Part shown: positions 17,411-26,251 of the stretch, piece after piece
How the letters are laid out: each line of letters begins with the position of its first letter
How positions within the stretch are numbered: position 1 is the stretch's first letter
Source of the DNA: Bradyrhizobium sp. BR 10289
GTDB taxonomy: Bacteria > Pseudomonadota > Alphaproteobacteria > Rhizobiales > Xanthobacteraceae
NCBI RefSeq assembly: GCF_019455385.1
Contig: NZ_JACOFR010000009.1
Span: forward strand, 62,001-126,000
DNA length: 64,000 nt
Direction: 5' to 3'
Program-made: the position numbers and the translations under genes
The notes under the pieces: generated by a model
Databases searched by the model: none
What the model was told of the DNA's origin: nothing
The model's input: only the letters and a program-made list of their open reading frames with translations

Positions 17411-17546
17411 CATCGCAGCAGCGAAGGCGAGCGCCTTCACACTCAAGAGCGACGCCGCTTGGGCACGCGTGCACAAACTCCTTGCGCGCCTTCAGCGCCT
17501 GCCTGGCAGATGCAGCGCAAAGAAGCGTCTGGGACTGGACGTGTAG
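17400..17546 (+). CDS. 48-residue hypothetical protein before the DyP gene
   Basis: ATG at 17400 preceded by GGAGG at 17390-17394, the strongest ribosome binding site in this region. It overlaps the flavoprotein remnant stop by 11 bp and ends 56 bp before the peroxidase. The peptide MLNDIAAAKASAFTLKSDAA continues with a basic, helical second half (LLARLQRLPGRCSAKKRLGL). It could be a leader-type or cargo-type peptide, or an unrelated small protein; I do not recognise a family. Confidence 0.5.
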   Translation: MLNDIAAAKASAFTLKSDAAWARVHKLLARLQRLPGRCSAKKRLGLDV

Positions 17547-17602
17547 GTGTATCGCGCAATTGAAAGATGATTGTTGTCTTGTTATTTGCACAGGAGAGAA
17601 AG

Positions 17603-19147
17603 ATGTCGGCATCCATCAGTGGACTGAACGCCTCGAATGCGAACCTTGCCGCCCCCGGCGACCCGATCATCCGCAAGCGAGAGATCCAGGGAGACGTGCT
17701 GGTCGGGCTTCAGAAGGACGAGGAGCACTTCCTCTTCTTCAAAATCGTCGACGTCGCCAGGTTCAAGGCCGCACTCCGCGATTACATCATCGCCGAGATC
17801 ACCACAACCGAGGAAGTTCTGTCGCGCGAGATCCAGATCAAGGCCTACAAGGCTTCGGGGCGTCGCAGCCGGCTGCCGTTCGTCGGCCTGAACATCGGCT
17901 TTTCCAACGATGGACTGTCGGTGCTGCTCGGAGCGAACGGCACCGACGGGATGGATGCGTCCTTCGTGGCGGGCGCGGGTGTGCGTGCCGCGGGGCTCCT
18001 CGATCCGGTCGATGCCAATGGCAAGCCGGACTGGCTGGCGGCTTTCGCCAGCGACACCATTCACGGCGTGCTGCTCGTCACCGGACCGGCCGCGAGCGCC
18101 AGCGCGGCGAAAAGCCCGGCGCAAAAGAAGGTGGACGACATCGTCAATGTGCTCGGCCACTCGATCAAGCTCGTCTATCGCGACGTCGGCGTCACGCGCC
18201 CGCAACGCGGTCATGAGCATTTCGGCTTCCTCGACGGCGTCTCCAATCCCGGCGTTCGTGGCATCACCCCCCGTGACAATCCCGCCGACGACAATCAGGG
18301 CGTTCCCGGGCAGGATCTGCTGTGGCCGGGCGCCTTCGTGTTCGGCTATCCGGGACAAGATCCGAACCAGCCGTTCGAGAAGCCCGGCGCGCCGCCCGCG
18401 ATGGCGCATCCCTGGATGGCGGACGGCTCCTACATGGTATTCCGCAGGCTCAATCAGTTCGTGCCTGAATTCCACAACTTTCTGCAGAGCGAGGGTCGGG
18501 CGCTCGGCATCGATCCGCAGCTAGTCGGCGCGCGCATGGTCGGCCGCTGGCAGAGCGGCGCGCCGATCATGATCGCGCCGCTGCAGGACGATCCGGCACT
18601 CGGAGCGGATCCCAAGGCAAACAACAATTTCGAATTTTCCCAGGACACCGGCGAACGTCGCTGCCCGTTCGCCGCGCATATCCGCAAGACCTATCCGCGT
18701 GACGATCTCGAGGACCCGAACAAAGTCGGGCTGCTCAATCCAGAGGGGTTCGTGCAGGCCCATCGCATCATGCGTGCCGGTATTCCGTTCGGCCCGGAAG
18801 TGGCGGAGGACGAAGAGAAGACCAAGCACGAGCGCGGTCTGATGTTCGTCTGCTACCAGACCTCGATCATCGAGCAGTTCGAATTCATCCAGATCAGCTG
18901 GGCCAACGCAACCGGCTTCCCGATAAACAAGGTGCATCCCGATAAGACACCGGCAACGCCGGGGCACGACCCGATCATCGGGCAAGCAAAGGGGGCGCGC
19001 GCGATGGATGAGATCCTTCCAAACTATCCGATGGGCGACACCCGCTCGACCCTGAACATGCCCGACGCCTTCGTGAAGCCGAGCGCCGCCGGCTACTTCT
19101 TCGTGCCCTCGATCTCTGCGCTGCGCAACACGCTGGCTCACCCGTGA
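17603..19147 (+). CDS. DyP-type haem peroxidase
   Basis: 514 residues, long for bacterial DyP enzymes (300-400) and closer to the extended fungal-like C/D group. The GFLDG motif with catalytic Asp211 is preserved in HFGFLDGVSNPG, and His359 in CPFAAHIRK is the likely proximal haem ligand. No signal peptide is visible. DyP enzymes use hydrogen peroxide to oxidise dyes, phenolics and lignin-like compounds. The ATG at 17603 follows AGGAGA. Its neighbours, a degraded flavoprotein and the divergent PAP2/haloperoxidase-like gene, suggest a former oxidative cluster. No encapsulin gene is adjacent. Confidence 0.9.
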   Translation: MSASISGLNASNANLAAPGDPIIRKREIQGDVLVGLQKDEEHFLFFKIVDVARFKAALRDYIIAEITTTEEVLSREIQIKAYKASGRRSRLPFVGLNIGFSNDGLSVLLGANGTDGMDASFVAGAGVRAAGLLDPVDANGKPDWLAAFASDTIHGVLLVTGPAASASAAKSPAQKKVDDIVNVLGHSIKLVYRDVGVTRPQRGHEHFGFLDGVSNPGVRGITPRDNPADDNQGVPGQDLLWPGAFVFGYPGQDPNQPFEKPGAPPAMAHPWMADGSYMVFRRLNQFVPEFHNFLQSEGRALGIDPQLVGARMVGRWQSGAPIMIAPLQDDPALGADPKANNNFEFSQDTGERRCPFAAHIRKTYPRDDLEDPNKVGLLNPEGFVQAHRIMRAGIPFGPEVAEDEEKTKHERGLMFVCYQTSIIEQFEFIQISWANATGFPINKVHPDKTPATPGHDPIIGQAKGARAMDEILPNYPMGDTRSTLNMPDAFVKPSAAGYFFVPSISALRNTLAHP

Positions 19148-19304
19148 CGCCACGCCTATCGGGTTCGCCCGTCCAGGGACCGCGGGAGGGAGCGATCGTC
19201 GACCTTCGCATGTGCTGCCCCAAACCGTTTCGTGGCCGCTCCCGCCCCTTTACATCGGGAGTGAGCGGACCAACCCGACCGTGCGACGACGCCCGACAGC
19301 GAGC

Positions 19305-19598
19305 ATGAATTTGTCACTGCCTGCGCTCCTCTCGTCCGCGGCGGACGCCGGCCAACGGCCGCGCCTTCTCGCCGACATCGCATGCGCCTTTCCGGAGCTG
19401 CGGGTCGAGCAGATCGCGGCCGGCTCCCCGGCAGCCGTCGGCGAGATGGAAGCGCCACACCTGCACGGCAGGCGCCGCCATGTCGGTGACGGTTACAAGG
19501 TCGTCGCGTTGGCCTCGGACGGCAGCCCGTCGCGGGCCGGCATCCAGCTGCCCAACGGCACGATCATCGCAAGCTACGTCGAACGGGGGCGGCATTGA
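19305..19598 (+). CDS. Hypothetical protein, weakly supported
   Basis: 97 codons from ATG 19305. The predicted product has a hydrophilic body ending LPNGTIIASYVERGRH and no recognised domain. Other frames over the same stretch are also open, so this may not be a gene. It sits between the DyP gene and the flagellar operon. Confidence 0.35.
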   Translation: MNLSLPALLSSAADAGQRPRLLADIACAFPELRVEQIAAGSPAAVGEMEAPHLHGRRRHVGDGYKVVALASDGSPSRAGIQLPNGTIIASYVERGRH

Positions 19599-19692
19599 CA
19601 GATCTTGCCGCCGGCTCGGCGCGAAATGAACCGCGGAGGAATGGGGTCGCAAGACTGCCGCCTCCCGAACGAAGCCTCCACAAACTCTTGCT

Positions 19693-20604
19693 TCATTTCA
19701 AATAGCTCGCAAGATTCAAGCTCAGGATCTTGCCGAGCGCCGAATAGGAGGCCGTGAGCTGCGTCTGATAGGTCGACAGTTGCGCCGTGACGGCGGCGAC
19801 GTCGACGCTGGTGAGATCGTTCGACAGCGTCTCGGCATAGCTCTTGTAGTCGGTCTGGCGTGCGCTCGCGGTCTCGATCGATGACGCGGCGCCGGACAGT
19901 TTTGCCTGCACGGCCGCGGTGTCGTCGAGCGCCGTGCTGGCGAGATCCAGTGCGCTGGTGATATCCGAGGACGACAGCGTCGTGCTGTTGGCCACGAATT
20001 TCAGCACGCGCATCACCTCCTCGAACGCCGAATTGTCCGCGTTGACCCCGTATGACACGGTTTCGTCGGCCGCGACCCGCACCGAGGCGATCTCGTCGTC
20101 GCCATTGTAGTAGCTGGTGTCGGCCGTGGTGGTCGAGCCGGTGCCGGACGAAAAGCTCGTGAGGTCGACCGGTGCCGTGCCGGTCTTGCCGCCGGCGAAG
20201 ACGTACTGGCCGTCATACTGCGTGTTCATCAGCGAGCCCATCTGCTCCAGCATCTGCTGGGCGGAGCCGATCACCGAATTCACCTCGGTCGAGCTTCCCG
20301 TCGAGGCAGCGCTGAGCTGGGAGCGCAGCTGCGTGAGGATGTCGGTCACCGAGCCGACCGCCGAATACATCACCTGGACCTTGCTGTCGGCGAGCGTTGC
20401 CGAGTCGATATAGGACTGCGCGCGCGTCACCGAGACCTGAAGATTGACGACATGCTGGGCGTCGGAGCCATAGCCGCCGAAATCGGTCGAGACGACACCC
20501 GAGGATTCCTGGATCTGCTTGTTGGCCATGACCGATTCCACACGCATCGCGTCGGCGATCATCCGGCTCGACTGCGCGAAAGTGGCAACCCGCATCGCGA
20601 CCAT
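19693..20604 (-). CDS. flgL: Hook-filament junction protein FlgL (HAP3)
   Basis: 303 residues, flagellin-like at both ends. The N-terminal helix MRVATFAQSSRMIADAMRVE and a C-terminal coiled region ending LGKILSLNLASYLK flank a Thr/Ser/Gly-rich middle (DGQYVFAGGKTGTAPVDL). It joins hook to filament outside the cell. The ATG at 20604 has AGAGGG five bases upstream; an ATG three codons later is possible. Last gene of the flgD-flgE-orf-flgN-flgK-flgL unit, 9 bp after flgK. Confidence 0.9.
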   Translation of the reverse strand: MVAMRVATFAQSSRMIADAMRVESVMANKQIQESSGVVSTDFGGYGSDAQHVVNLQVSVTRAQSYIDSATLADSKVQVMYSAVGSVTDILTQLRSQLSAASTGSSTEVNSVIGSAQQMLEQMGSLMNTQYDGQYVFAGGKTGTAPVDLTSFSSGTGSTTTADTSYYNGDDEIASVRVAADETVSYGVNADNSAFEEVMRVLKFVANSTTLSSSDITSALDLASTALDDTAAVQAKLSGAASSIETASARQTDYKSYAETLSNDLTSVDVAAVTAQLSTYQTQLTASYSALGKILSLNLASYLK

Positions 20605-20613
20605 GGCGCCCTC

Positions 20614-22389
20614 TTACGTCGATTGCACGGCGGTGAGCAGCGCCGAGTACATGGAATTGATGGCCTGGATCAATGCCGATGCCGCCGAATATTTGTTCTG
20701 AAGCGTGCTCAGATTGGCCGATTCCTCGTCGAGGTTGACACCGGACTGCGACGACAGCGAGTTCGCGTAGGTTGATTGCGCCGTCTCCTTGGCCGTGTAA
20801 TCGGTGGACGCCTGCGAGGCCTTGTTCGAGACGTCGGCCACGATGGTCGAGGCATAGTCGGCAAGAGAGCCCGTGGTGGCGGCGAGGCCGCCGGTCGCGG
20901 AAAATGTCCGGGACGACGTTAGCGCGTCGTAGAAGGCGTTGACCACCGTCGCCGAACCCGACGACAGCACATTGCTGCCGACAGTGAGGCTCGACGAGTC
21001 GTCCAGCGTCGCGAGCTGGAGCTCGTTCGTCCCCGATAGTATCTTGCTGTTGACCGCGATATCCGCCGCACTCGTTCCCGTGACGAGGTCGTTGAGGCCG
21101 AAATACTCCGAAAATCCTTCGCCGGAGCTTCCCACCGAGCTCGTCATCTCGTTGATGGCGACGCCATTGCCCGAGCCTGTCGCCGTGATCGAGAGATGGC
21201 CGTCCGAATCGACCGAAGCGGACAGTCCGGAAATGCCGTTGATGGCGGTCACGAGATCGCCGACCGTGGAATAGGACGACAGGTCGAGATCGCTGTAGGA
21301 GACCAGATTGCCGCTCTGGTCGGTGGCGGCGATGCGCACCGTGCCGGTCGCGGAGAGCGCGGTGCTGCCGGTGACGCTGGTCGTTCCGGCCAGGCTGGCC
21401 GCCGCCGGCACGGAAGACGCGCCGTTCGAGACGCCGTTCACCGCGGAAGCGAGCTGTTGCGCGAGCTGATCGAGCTGCGATTGCGCCGACGGCAGCGTGT
21501 CGTCGCGGAGTGTGATGAGCGAACCGATGTCTCCGCCCGATATCTGGGAGGTGATGTCGACGCCGTTCACTGTGATCGCGCTGAAGCCGCTCGACGACGA
21601 TCCGGCGGTGTAAGTCGTCGACGCCGACACGTTGGCCGCAGCCGTATAGCTGATCGTGTGCGCGGACGAATCGACCAGTGCCTGTCCGGACGTCGTATAG
21701 ATCTGGAGATCGCCGCTCGACGACGTGAAGTAGCTGACATTCATTTTGGAGGCGAGATCCTGGAGCGCTGTATTGCGCTGGTCCTCCAGATCCGCGGTCG
21801 ACTGGCCGGTTGCCGACAGTTGCTTGATCTGATCGTTCAGATCCGCGATCTGCTGCAAGTCGGTGTTGACGTCGTCGACCGAGGACGCGATGTCCTGGTC
21901 GGCGTTCGACCGGAGCTTCTGGATCCCGCTCGACGTCTCCCGCAGCTGGCTCGCGACGTCGTCGAGCGCGCTGACGACGTTGGATTGCAGCGAGGCGCTG
22001 CTCGGCGTGCTCGCCAGCGACGAGAGTGCCGATTCCAGCGAGGCGATGGTGTTGGCGAGCGACGTTCCGGTCGACGAATCGTCCGTGCTGCTGGTCGAGC
22101 CGTAGAGCTTTTCGAGCGAGGTGAGATAGTCGTTGGTCGTGTTGGCCGCGCCCAGATCGGAATCCGCGCCGACCAGCGATTTGAGCAGCAGCTTGTCGAC
22201 CGTCGAGGTGATGCCCGTCACCGTGACGCCGGTGCCGACGCCGTTGGTGACGCTGCTCGACTGGCTCGCGGTCTTCTTGGTATAGCCCGTCGTGTCGGCG
22301 TTCGAGATGTTCGACGACGTCACGCTGATCTGCACTGATGTCGCCGACAACCCGCTGAAGGCGATCGATCGTGCGATGTCGAGCGACAT
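20614..22389 (-). CDS. flgK: Hook-associated protein FlgK (HAP1)
   Basis: 591 residues. The N-terminus (SIAFSGLSATSVQISVTSSNISNADTTGY) is the FlgK/axial-protein signature and the C-terminal coil (SGVNLDEESANLSTLQNKYSAASALIQ) is the matching FlgK terminus. The middle is rich in Ser, Thr, Ala and Gly, as expected for a secreted flagellar part. It makes the first hook-filament junction with FlgL. Its chaperone FlgN-like gene lies directly upstream. Confidence 0.93.
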   Translation of the reverse strand: MSLDIARSIAFSGLSATSVQISVTSSNISNADTTGYTKKTASQSSSVTNGVGTGVTVTGITSTVDKLLLKSLVGADSDLGAANTTNDYLTSLEKLYGSTSSTDDSSTGTSLANTIASLESALSSLASTPSSASLQSNVVSALDDVASQLRETSSGIQKLRSNADQDIASSVDDVNTDLQQIADLNDQIKQLSATGQSTADLEDQRNTALQDLASKMNVSYFTSSSGDLQIYTTSGQALVDSSAHTISYTAAANVSASTTYTAGSSSSGFSAITVNGVDITSQISGGDIGSLITLRDDTLPSAQSQLDQLAQQLASAVNGVSNGASSVPAAASLAGTTSVTGSTALSATGTVRIAATDQSGNLVSYSDLDLSSYSTVGDLVTAINGISGLSASVDSDGHLSITATGSGNGVAINEMTSSVGSSGEGFSEYFGLNDLVTGTSAADIAVNSKILSGTNELQLATLDDSSSLTVGSNVLSSGSATVVNAFYDALTSSRTFSATGGLAATTGSLADYASTIVADVSNKASQASTDYTAKETAQSTYANSLSSQSGVNLDEESANLSTLQNKYSAASALIQAINSMYSALLTAVQST

Positions 22390-22407
22390 GGCGGGCTCCT
22401 CGAATAG

Positions 22408-22866
22408 TCAGGCGCTGCGGCTGGTGCCGCTGGAAACGGCGCGGGCGGCGGCGACGCGGCCGGAGGCGCCATAGGGCGAGACCGCGGCGATCTGCTCGCG
22501 GATCGCCTGCATGACGGCCTCGATCCGGCGGTTGCTGGCTTCGATCGCTGCGCGCAGGCGCACCAGATTCTCGTCCATCGCTCCACGCAGTTTCAGGATC
22601 CGCTCCATCAACTGCTCGCGCAGGATCGGGTCACGCACGTGCAGGCTGGTCGTTCCAGCCGCGCATTCGGCGACGATCCGCTCGAACATCTCGGCCAGCC
22701 GGTTCTTCTCGTCGACCTGCTTCAGGCGCGAGGCCGGCAGGCCCTTGGCGAGCTCGGCGTTCTCCTCCGCGACCAGCGCGATGAGCGTGTCGATCAGCGC
22801 GATCAGCGACTTGATCCGTGCATCGCCATTTGCGTCGTTGGTCGTCCTGGCTTGAACTACACTCAT
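22408..22866 (-). CDS. FlgN-like flagellar chaperone
   Basis: 152 residues, almost wholly helical and highly charged: LIDTLIALVAEENAELAKGLPASRLKQVDEKNRLAEMFE followed by long coiled helices. Size, composition and position just upstream of flgK and flgL fit FlgN, the export chaperone of those two proteins. FlgN sequences diverge strongly, so the assignment leans on context. Confidence 0.68.
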   Translation of the reverse strand: MSVVQARTTNDANGDARIKSLIALIDTLIALVAEENAELAKGLPASRLKQVDEKNRLAEMFERIVAECAAGTTSLHVRDPILREQLMERILKLRGAMDENLVRLRAAIEASNRRIEAVMQAIREQIAAVSPYGASGRVAAARAVSSGTSRSA

Positions 22867-22881
22867 GGTCGTCGCCTTCTT

Positions 22882-23142
22882 TTAATTGTGCCGTTTGCCG
22901 CGCTGGACTTGCGAGCCGCGCAAATACGCGCCGATCGCGGTCGCCCTGACGGTCGCCTGCCTCATCTTGCTTTCGATCTCCGCGCATTCCCGCAGGAGAC
23001 CGCGGCGGGCCGTCTCGATATCGTCGAGCAACGCGAGCAGCTGCTTGCGGTCGCTGCCCTTCACGCTCGCCGCCCGCGTCACCAGCCGTCTGAGCCGGCG
23101 CAGCAGGGCCTCTCCGGCCGCGCTCGCTTTCTCATCAGGCAT
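22882..23142 (-). CDS. Small helical flagellar-operon protein, unknown function
   Basis: 86 residues beginning MPDEKASAAGEALLRRLRRL and rich in Arg, Leu and Ala, with no signal peptide or known motif. It starts 3 bp after flgE stops and ends 15 bp before the FlgN-like gene, so it is part of the operon. A small soluble coil here could be a second chaperone or a FliJ-like escort; this is a guess from position. Confidence 0.6.
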   Translation of the reverse strand: MPDEKASAAGEALLRRLRRLVTRAASVKGSDRKQLLALLDDIETARRGLLRECAEIESKMRQATVRATAIGAYLRGSQVQRGKRHN

Positions 23143-23145
23143 CGC

Positions 23146-24411
23146 TCACCTCATCGCCGAGATCAGGGTGTCGTACATCTTGTTGACGGTGGAGATGACC
23201 TGGGACGCGGCCGAATAGGCCTGCTGCGCCGAGATCATGCTCGAGAACTGGCTGGAGGTGTCGGTGGTCGAGGATTCCAGCTCGCTGCCGTAGATCGTGC
23301 CCGCGCCGTTCTCGCCGGAGGCCTGCAGCGAGGCGTTGCCCGAGGTCACGGTCGCGGAATAGAGGCCGTCGCTGGCCGCGGAAAGCCCGTTGGGATCGGC
23401 GAAGGTCGCCACCGCGATCTTGTAGATCGCGATGGTCTCGCCGTTGGAATAGGTGGCATCGACCACGCCGTTCTTGCCGATCGAGACGCTCGACAGTTTG
23501 CCGTAGGACAGGCCGTCCGAATCGATGCTGGTGACGTTGACCGAAGGCGTCGTTTCGCCGGAGGCGTATTGCGTCAGCCCGTCCGTCCCGCCGACGGTGC
23601 CGAGATCCATGGTGACCGTGCTGTCGGCCGCGCCATCGGTCCAGCCTGTGATCGAGACAGTAGCCGGGCTCGGGCTGGTGCTGGCCAGCGAGCCATCGCT
23701 GTTGAAGGTGATGTCAATTGTACCGGACGCGGTGCCCGTCGCGGTCGTGGTGTCCGACGACGTCGTCGGATTGGCGAAGCTGGCGCTCCAGGTGTTGGTG
23801 CCGGTCTTGCTCCAGGTGATCTGCATCGTGTTGGCAGCACCGAGCGAGTCATAGACCGTCATCGAGCTGGTATAGGTGTCGCCGGTCGCGGCATCCGACG
23901 GCAGATTGGCCGCGATCGTGGTCTTGGTGGTCGCGCTGCCGCTGGTCGAGGCGATCTGGGTGTTGATGGCCGAGAGATTGCTGGCGGACTCGCTGCCGAC
24001 GACATTGCCGTCCGCATCGGTGCGCCAGCCCTCGAGGTAGCTGCCGTTGTTCTCGAGATAGCCGGCATTGTCGATCGTGAAGGCGCCGTTGCGGGTATAG
24101 GACGTGGTGCCTCCCGACGTGGCGCTGGTCACGACGAAAAAGCCCGTGCCCTGGATCGCGACGTCGGTGGCGTTCGAGGTTGCAGCCAGCAGACCCTGCT
24201 GGGTGATGTTGGCTCGGCCCGAGACCGTGACGCCGCCCGAGGCGTAGGAGGTCGTGTTGCTCGACGCGGTCACCAGCGCGTCGAACATCCCCGAGGTGGT
24301 CTTGTAGCCGGTCGTATCGGAGTTGGCGATGTTGTCGCTGATCATCGACAAGGACTGGCTCTGGGCGCTGAGCGCCGAGATCGCCGAGGACAATGCACCG
24401 GTGAGACTCAT
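23146..24411 (-). CDS. flgE: Flagellar hook protein FlgE
   Basis: 421 residues. The N-terminus has the rod/hook signature (ALSAQSQSLSMISDNIANSDTTGYKTTS) and the C-terminus the matching helix (TSSQFSSMISAQQAYSAASQVISTVNKMYDTLI). Between them lies the domain with TGFFVVTS and the Ser/Thr-rich outer domain. It forms the hook polymer. Begins 31 bp after flgD. Confidence 0.94.
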   Translation of the reverse strand: MSLTGALSSAISALSAQSQSLSMISDNIANSDTTGYKTTSGMFDALVTASSNTTSYASGGVTVSGRANITQQGLLAATSNATDVAIQGTGFFVVTSATSGGTTSYTRNGAFTIDNAGYLENNGSYLEGWRTDADGNVVGSESASNLSAINTQIASTSGSATTKTTIAANLPSDAATGDTYTSSMTVYDSLGAANTMQITWSKTGTNTWSASFANPTTSSDTTTATGTASGTIDITFNSDGSLASTSPSPATVSITGWTDGAADSTVTMDLGTVGGTDGLTQYASGETTPSVNVTSIDSDGLSYGKLSSVSIGKNGVVDATYSNGETIAIYKIAVATFADPNGLSAASDGLYSATVTSGNASLQASGENGAGTIYGSELESSTTDTSSQFSSMISAQQAYSAASQVISTVNKMYDTLISAMR

Positions 24412-24442
24412 GATGAAACTCCGAGGAAATCAGGACGGCAGA

Positions 24443-25108
24443 TCAGGACGTGACGCCGAGGATATTGGCGGCGCTGACGGAGACGCCGTTCACCGTGAGT
24501 GAGGGCGTGGAGGTCGAGGTGTCGATGCCGGTCACCGTGCCGGTGACGGTCGTGTAATTGAGCACCGAGTTGCCGGCGGTATCCGTCGCGGTCACCGAGA
24601 TGGTGTACTTGCCGCCGTCGGCGAGCTGCTTGCCGCTGGAATCCTTGCCGTCCCAGGTGAAGCTGTTGGAGCCGGAATTGCCCGTACCGGTGCCGGTGTA
24701 GACGACGTTGCCGGAGGAATCCGAGATGCTGATCGAGACGTTCGAGGCGGAGGAAGACAGCGAATAGCCGAACGTCGCCGAGCCGTTGCTCAAGGTGGAC
24801 GTGTCGGTCTTCGCCTCGACGGTGTGGCCGATATAGTTCACCGAGTTGAGCGTCACGAGGCTGGAGAATGAGCTCGCGAGCGAGGTGAGACTCGAGTTGA
24901 TCGACTGCTGGGAGGTGAAATTGGCGTAGGAGGTGAGCTGATTGACGAGGTCGGTGGTCGAGGTCGCATTCAGCGGATCCTGGTTCTGCAGCTCGCTGAC
25001 GAGCAGGCTCAGGAAGTCGCTGGACGTCAGTGTCGACGAGGACGACGTGCTCGACGACGACGTTGTCGTGGTCGCAGTCGTTGCGGAACTCACGGCGGAA
25101 ACGGTCAT
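24443..25108 (-). CDS. flgD: Hook assembly scaffold FlgD (copy 1)
   Basis: 221 residues from ATG 25108, which has GGAG at a suitable distance; an in-frame extension to 25243 lacks flagellar similarity. The N-terminal block TLTSSDFLSLLVSELQNQDPLNATSTTDLVNQL is the FlgD signature, followed by the FlgD Ig/TTR-like domains (SFTWDGKDSSGKQLADGGKYTISV). It caps the growing hook. First gene of the flgD-to-flgL operon, with a GGCAA-type palindrome 136 bp upstream. A second flgD is at 62444. Confidence 0.92.
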   Translation of the reverse strand: MTVSAVSSATTATTTTSSSSTSSSSTLTSSDFLSLLVSELQNQDPLNATSTTDLVNQLTSYANFTSQQSINSSLTSLASSFSSLVTLNSVNYIGHTVEAKTDTSTLSNGSATFGYSLSSSASNVSISISDSSGNVVYTGTGTGNSGSNSFTWDGKDSSGKQLADGGKYTISVTATDTAGNSVLNYTTVTGTVTGIDTSTSTPSLTVNGVSVSAANILGVTS

Positions 25109-25243
25109 CAGAAACTCCGGCTTTCTCGCGCTGTCCCGACCAGCTGTCGGTCGGCGGCGGCGCTTGAAATCTGTGTGCTGATGAAACGGGTGGGCGCGCG
25201 GATTCAGGCGAGGATTCGCGCGCGCGAAAACGGCTTTCGACAC

Positions 25244-25256
25244 GGCAAAATCTGCC
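25244..25256. promoter_or_regulatory. GGCAA-N3-TTGCC-like palindrome before flgD
   Basis: GGCAAAATCTGCC, one mismatch from the symmetrical GGCAA-N3-TTGCC seen at 29832, 60633 and 63943, and flanked by C and G so that CGGCA/TGCCG is also symmetrical. It lies 136 bp before the flgD start, at the head of the hook operon. It resembles in outline the ftr elements bound by Caulobacter FlbD; assignment is inference. Confidence 0.45.
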
Positions 25257-25320
25257 GTGCGCGAGAGTTGAAAGAGCGATGAGTTTTCAGGCGGATTGTT
25301 GCGGCAACGGCGCTATGTCC

Positions 25321-25344
25321 CCTCTCCCCGCAAGCGGGGCGAGG
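25321..25344. repeat. Short palindromic intergenic repeat (REP-like)
   Basis: A hairpin with arms CCTCTCCCCGC and GCGGGGCGAGG around AA. The same CCTCTCCC/GGGAGAGG theme recurs at 57896, 59092 and 63172, always between genes. Confidence 0.7.
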
Positions 25345-25377
25345 TGAAGAAAGAACGAGCTCTGATCGAAGAGAGCC

Positions 25378-25650
25378 TCAGCTCTCCGCCGTCTCGCCTT
25401 CCGTGCGCGGCTCGGCGGTGTCGGTCTGCATCTTCGCGGCGGCGGCGACGATGCGGTCGGCGAGGCCTCTGGGGGCGCGGACCGCAGGCGCGGCGAGCGC
25501 CTGACGCAGGGCGCGCGCCTCCTCCAGCACGACTTGTGCGGCAGACGATTGCGCCAGCAGCGCTTCGGCGGGCAAACGCCGATCGTCGGGCCAGAGCGCG
25601 AGATCCTCGCCCAGCCGATCGATCAGTTCCTCAAACTCGGTGACGTCCAT
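25378..25650 (-). CDS. Small acidic protein, possible sigma-factor partner
   Basis: 90 residues starting MDVTEFEELIDRLGEDLALW, acidic at the N-terminus with an Ala/Leu-rich helix after it and no membrane segment. Similar short proteins often lie beside ECF-type sigma genes in bradyrhizobia (recalled, not checked). The sigma gene here is about 3.3 kb upstream on the same strand, separated by fliC, fliD and fliS. An anti-sigma or adaptor role is only a suggestion. Confidence 0.6.
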   Translation of the reverse strand: MDVTEFEELIDRLGEDLALWPDDRRLPAEALLAQSSAAQVVLEEARALRQALAAPAVRAPRGLADRIVAAAAKMQTDTAEPRTEGETAES

Positions 25651-25822
25651 CGCCTGCCGATCCCGCCTCGGTCAGGCCCGTCATAAAGCATTGCAGTCGC
25701 GGCGGAAACCGGATTTCGGCCGTTACGGGCGCCAAAACCGCCCGCAGCACTACGGAAAGCGGCCACAAACTGCCGGCCGCCGCCCTCGCCTCCCCTCCCG
25801 GCGCCGCAGGAATAGGGTCTCG

Positions 25823-26251
25823 TCAGCCCTTGCGGGCCGAATCGGCCGGCGCGGCCTTGCCGCCACGCACCGTCGCATCGACGTGCTCCCAGGCCTCCCG
25901 CAACTCGGTCAGGCCGGCGATGATCCGCCGATAACTTTCGCGGGCATAGGGTCGGCCGTAGGCCTTGTGGCTCGCCAGGATCAGGCTGTTGTAGGTTTGG
26001 AACAGCCGCTCGGCCACCGCGCCCCCCCTCGCGAAATCGAGATTGTGGGCGAGGCCGCGCAGGATCGCAGTCGCCTTCATCAGATATTCGTGCCCCTCCT
26101 CGAAGCGCCGGGCCTCCTGCGCAGCAAGCGACTTCTGGAGGAAGGTGATCGCGCCGCCGAGCAGCATCGAAATGGCCTTGAGTGGCGGCACGCTGGTCGC
26201 GGCGCCCCGATAGGCCTGGTTGGCCATGTACGCCATCGGATTATGCATCAT
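25823..26251 (-). CDS. fliS: Flagellin chaperone FliS
   Basis: 142 residues of helical protein. The N-terminal NPMAYMANQAYRGAATSVPP and the helix KAISMLLGGAITFLQKSLAAQEARRFEEGHEYLMKATAIL are characteristic of FliS, which binds flagellin in the cytoplasm before export. The ATG at 26251 shares a base with the fliD stop (TGATG); a TTG at 26254 is also possible. Confidence 0.88.
   Translation of the reverse strand: MMHNPMAYMANQAYRGAATSVPPLKAISMLLGGAITFLQKSLAAQEARRFEEGHEYLMKATAILRGLAHNLDFARGGAVAERLFQTYNSLILASHKAYGRPYARESYRRIIAGLTELREAWEHVDATVRGGKAAPADSARKG

Noticed and set aside
22639..24453. Long open frame (about 600 codons) on the plus strand opposite the hook genes
   Set aside because: Its product is an Arg/Gly/Asp-rich composition typical of the antisense of Ser/Thr/Ala-rich high-GC genes; the minus strand encodes clear FlgE and FlgN-like proteins.
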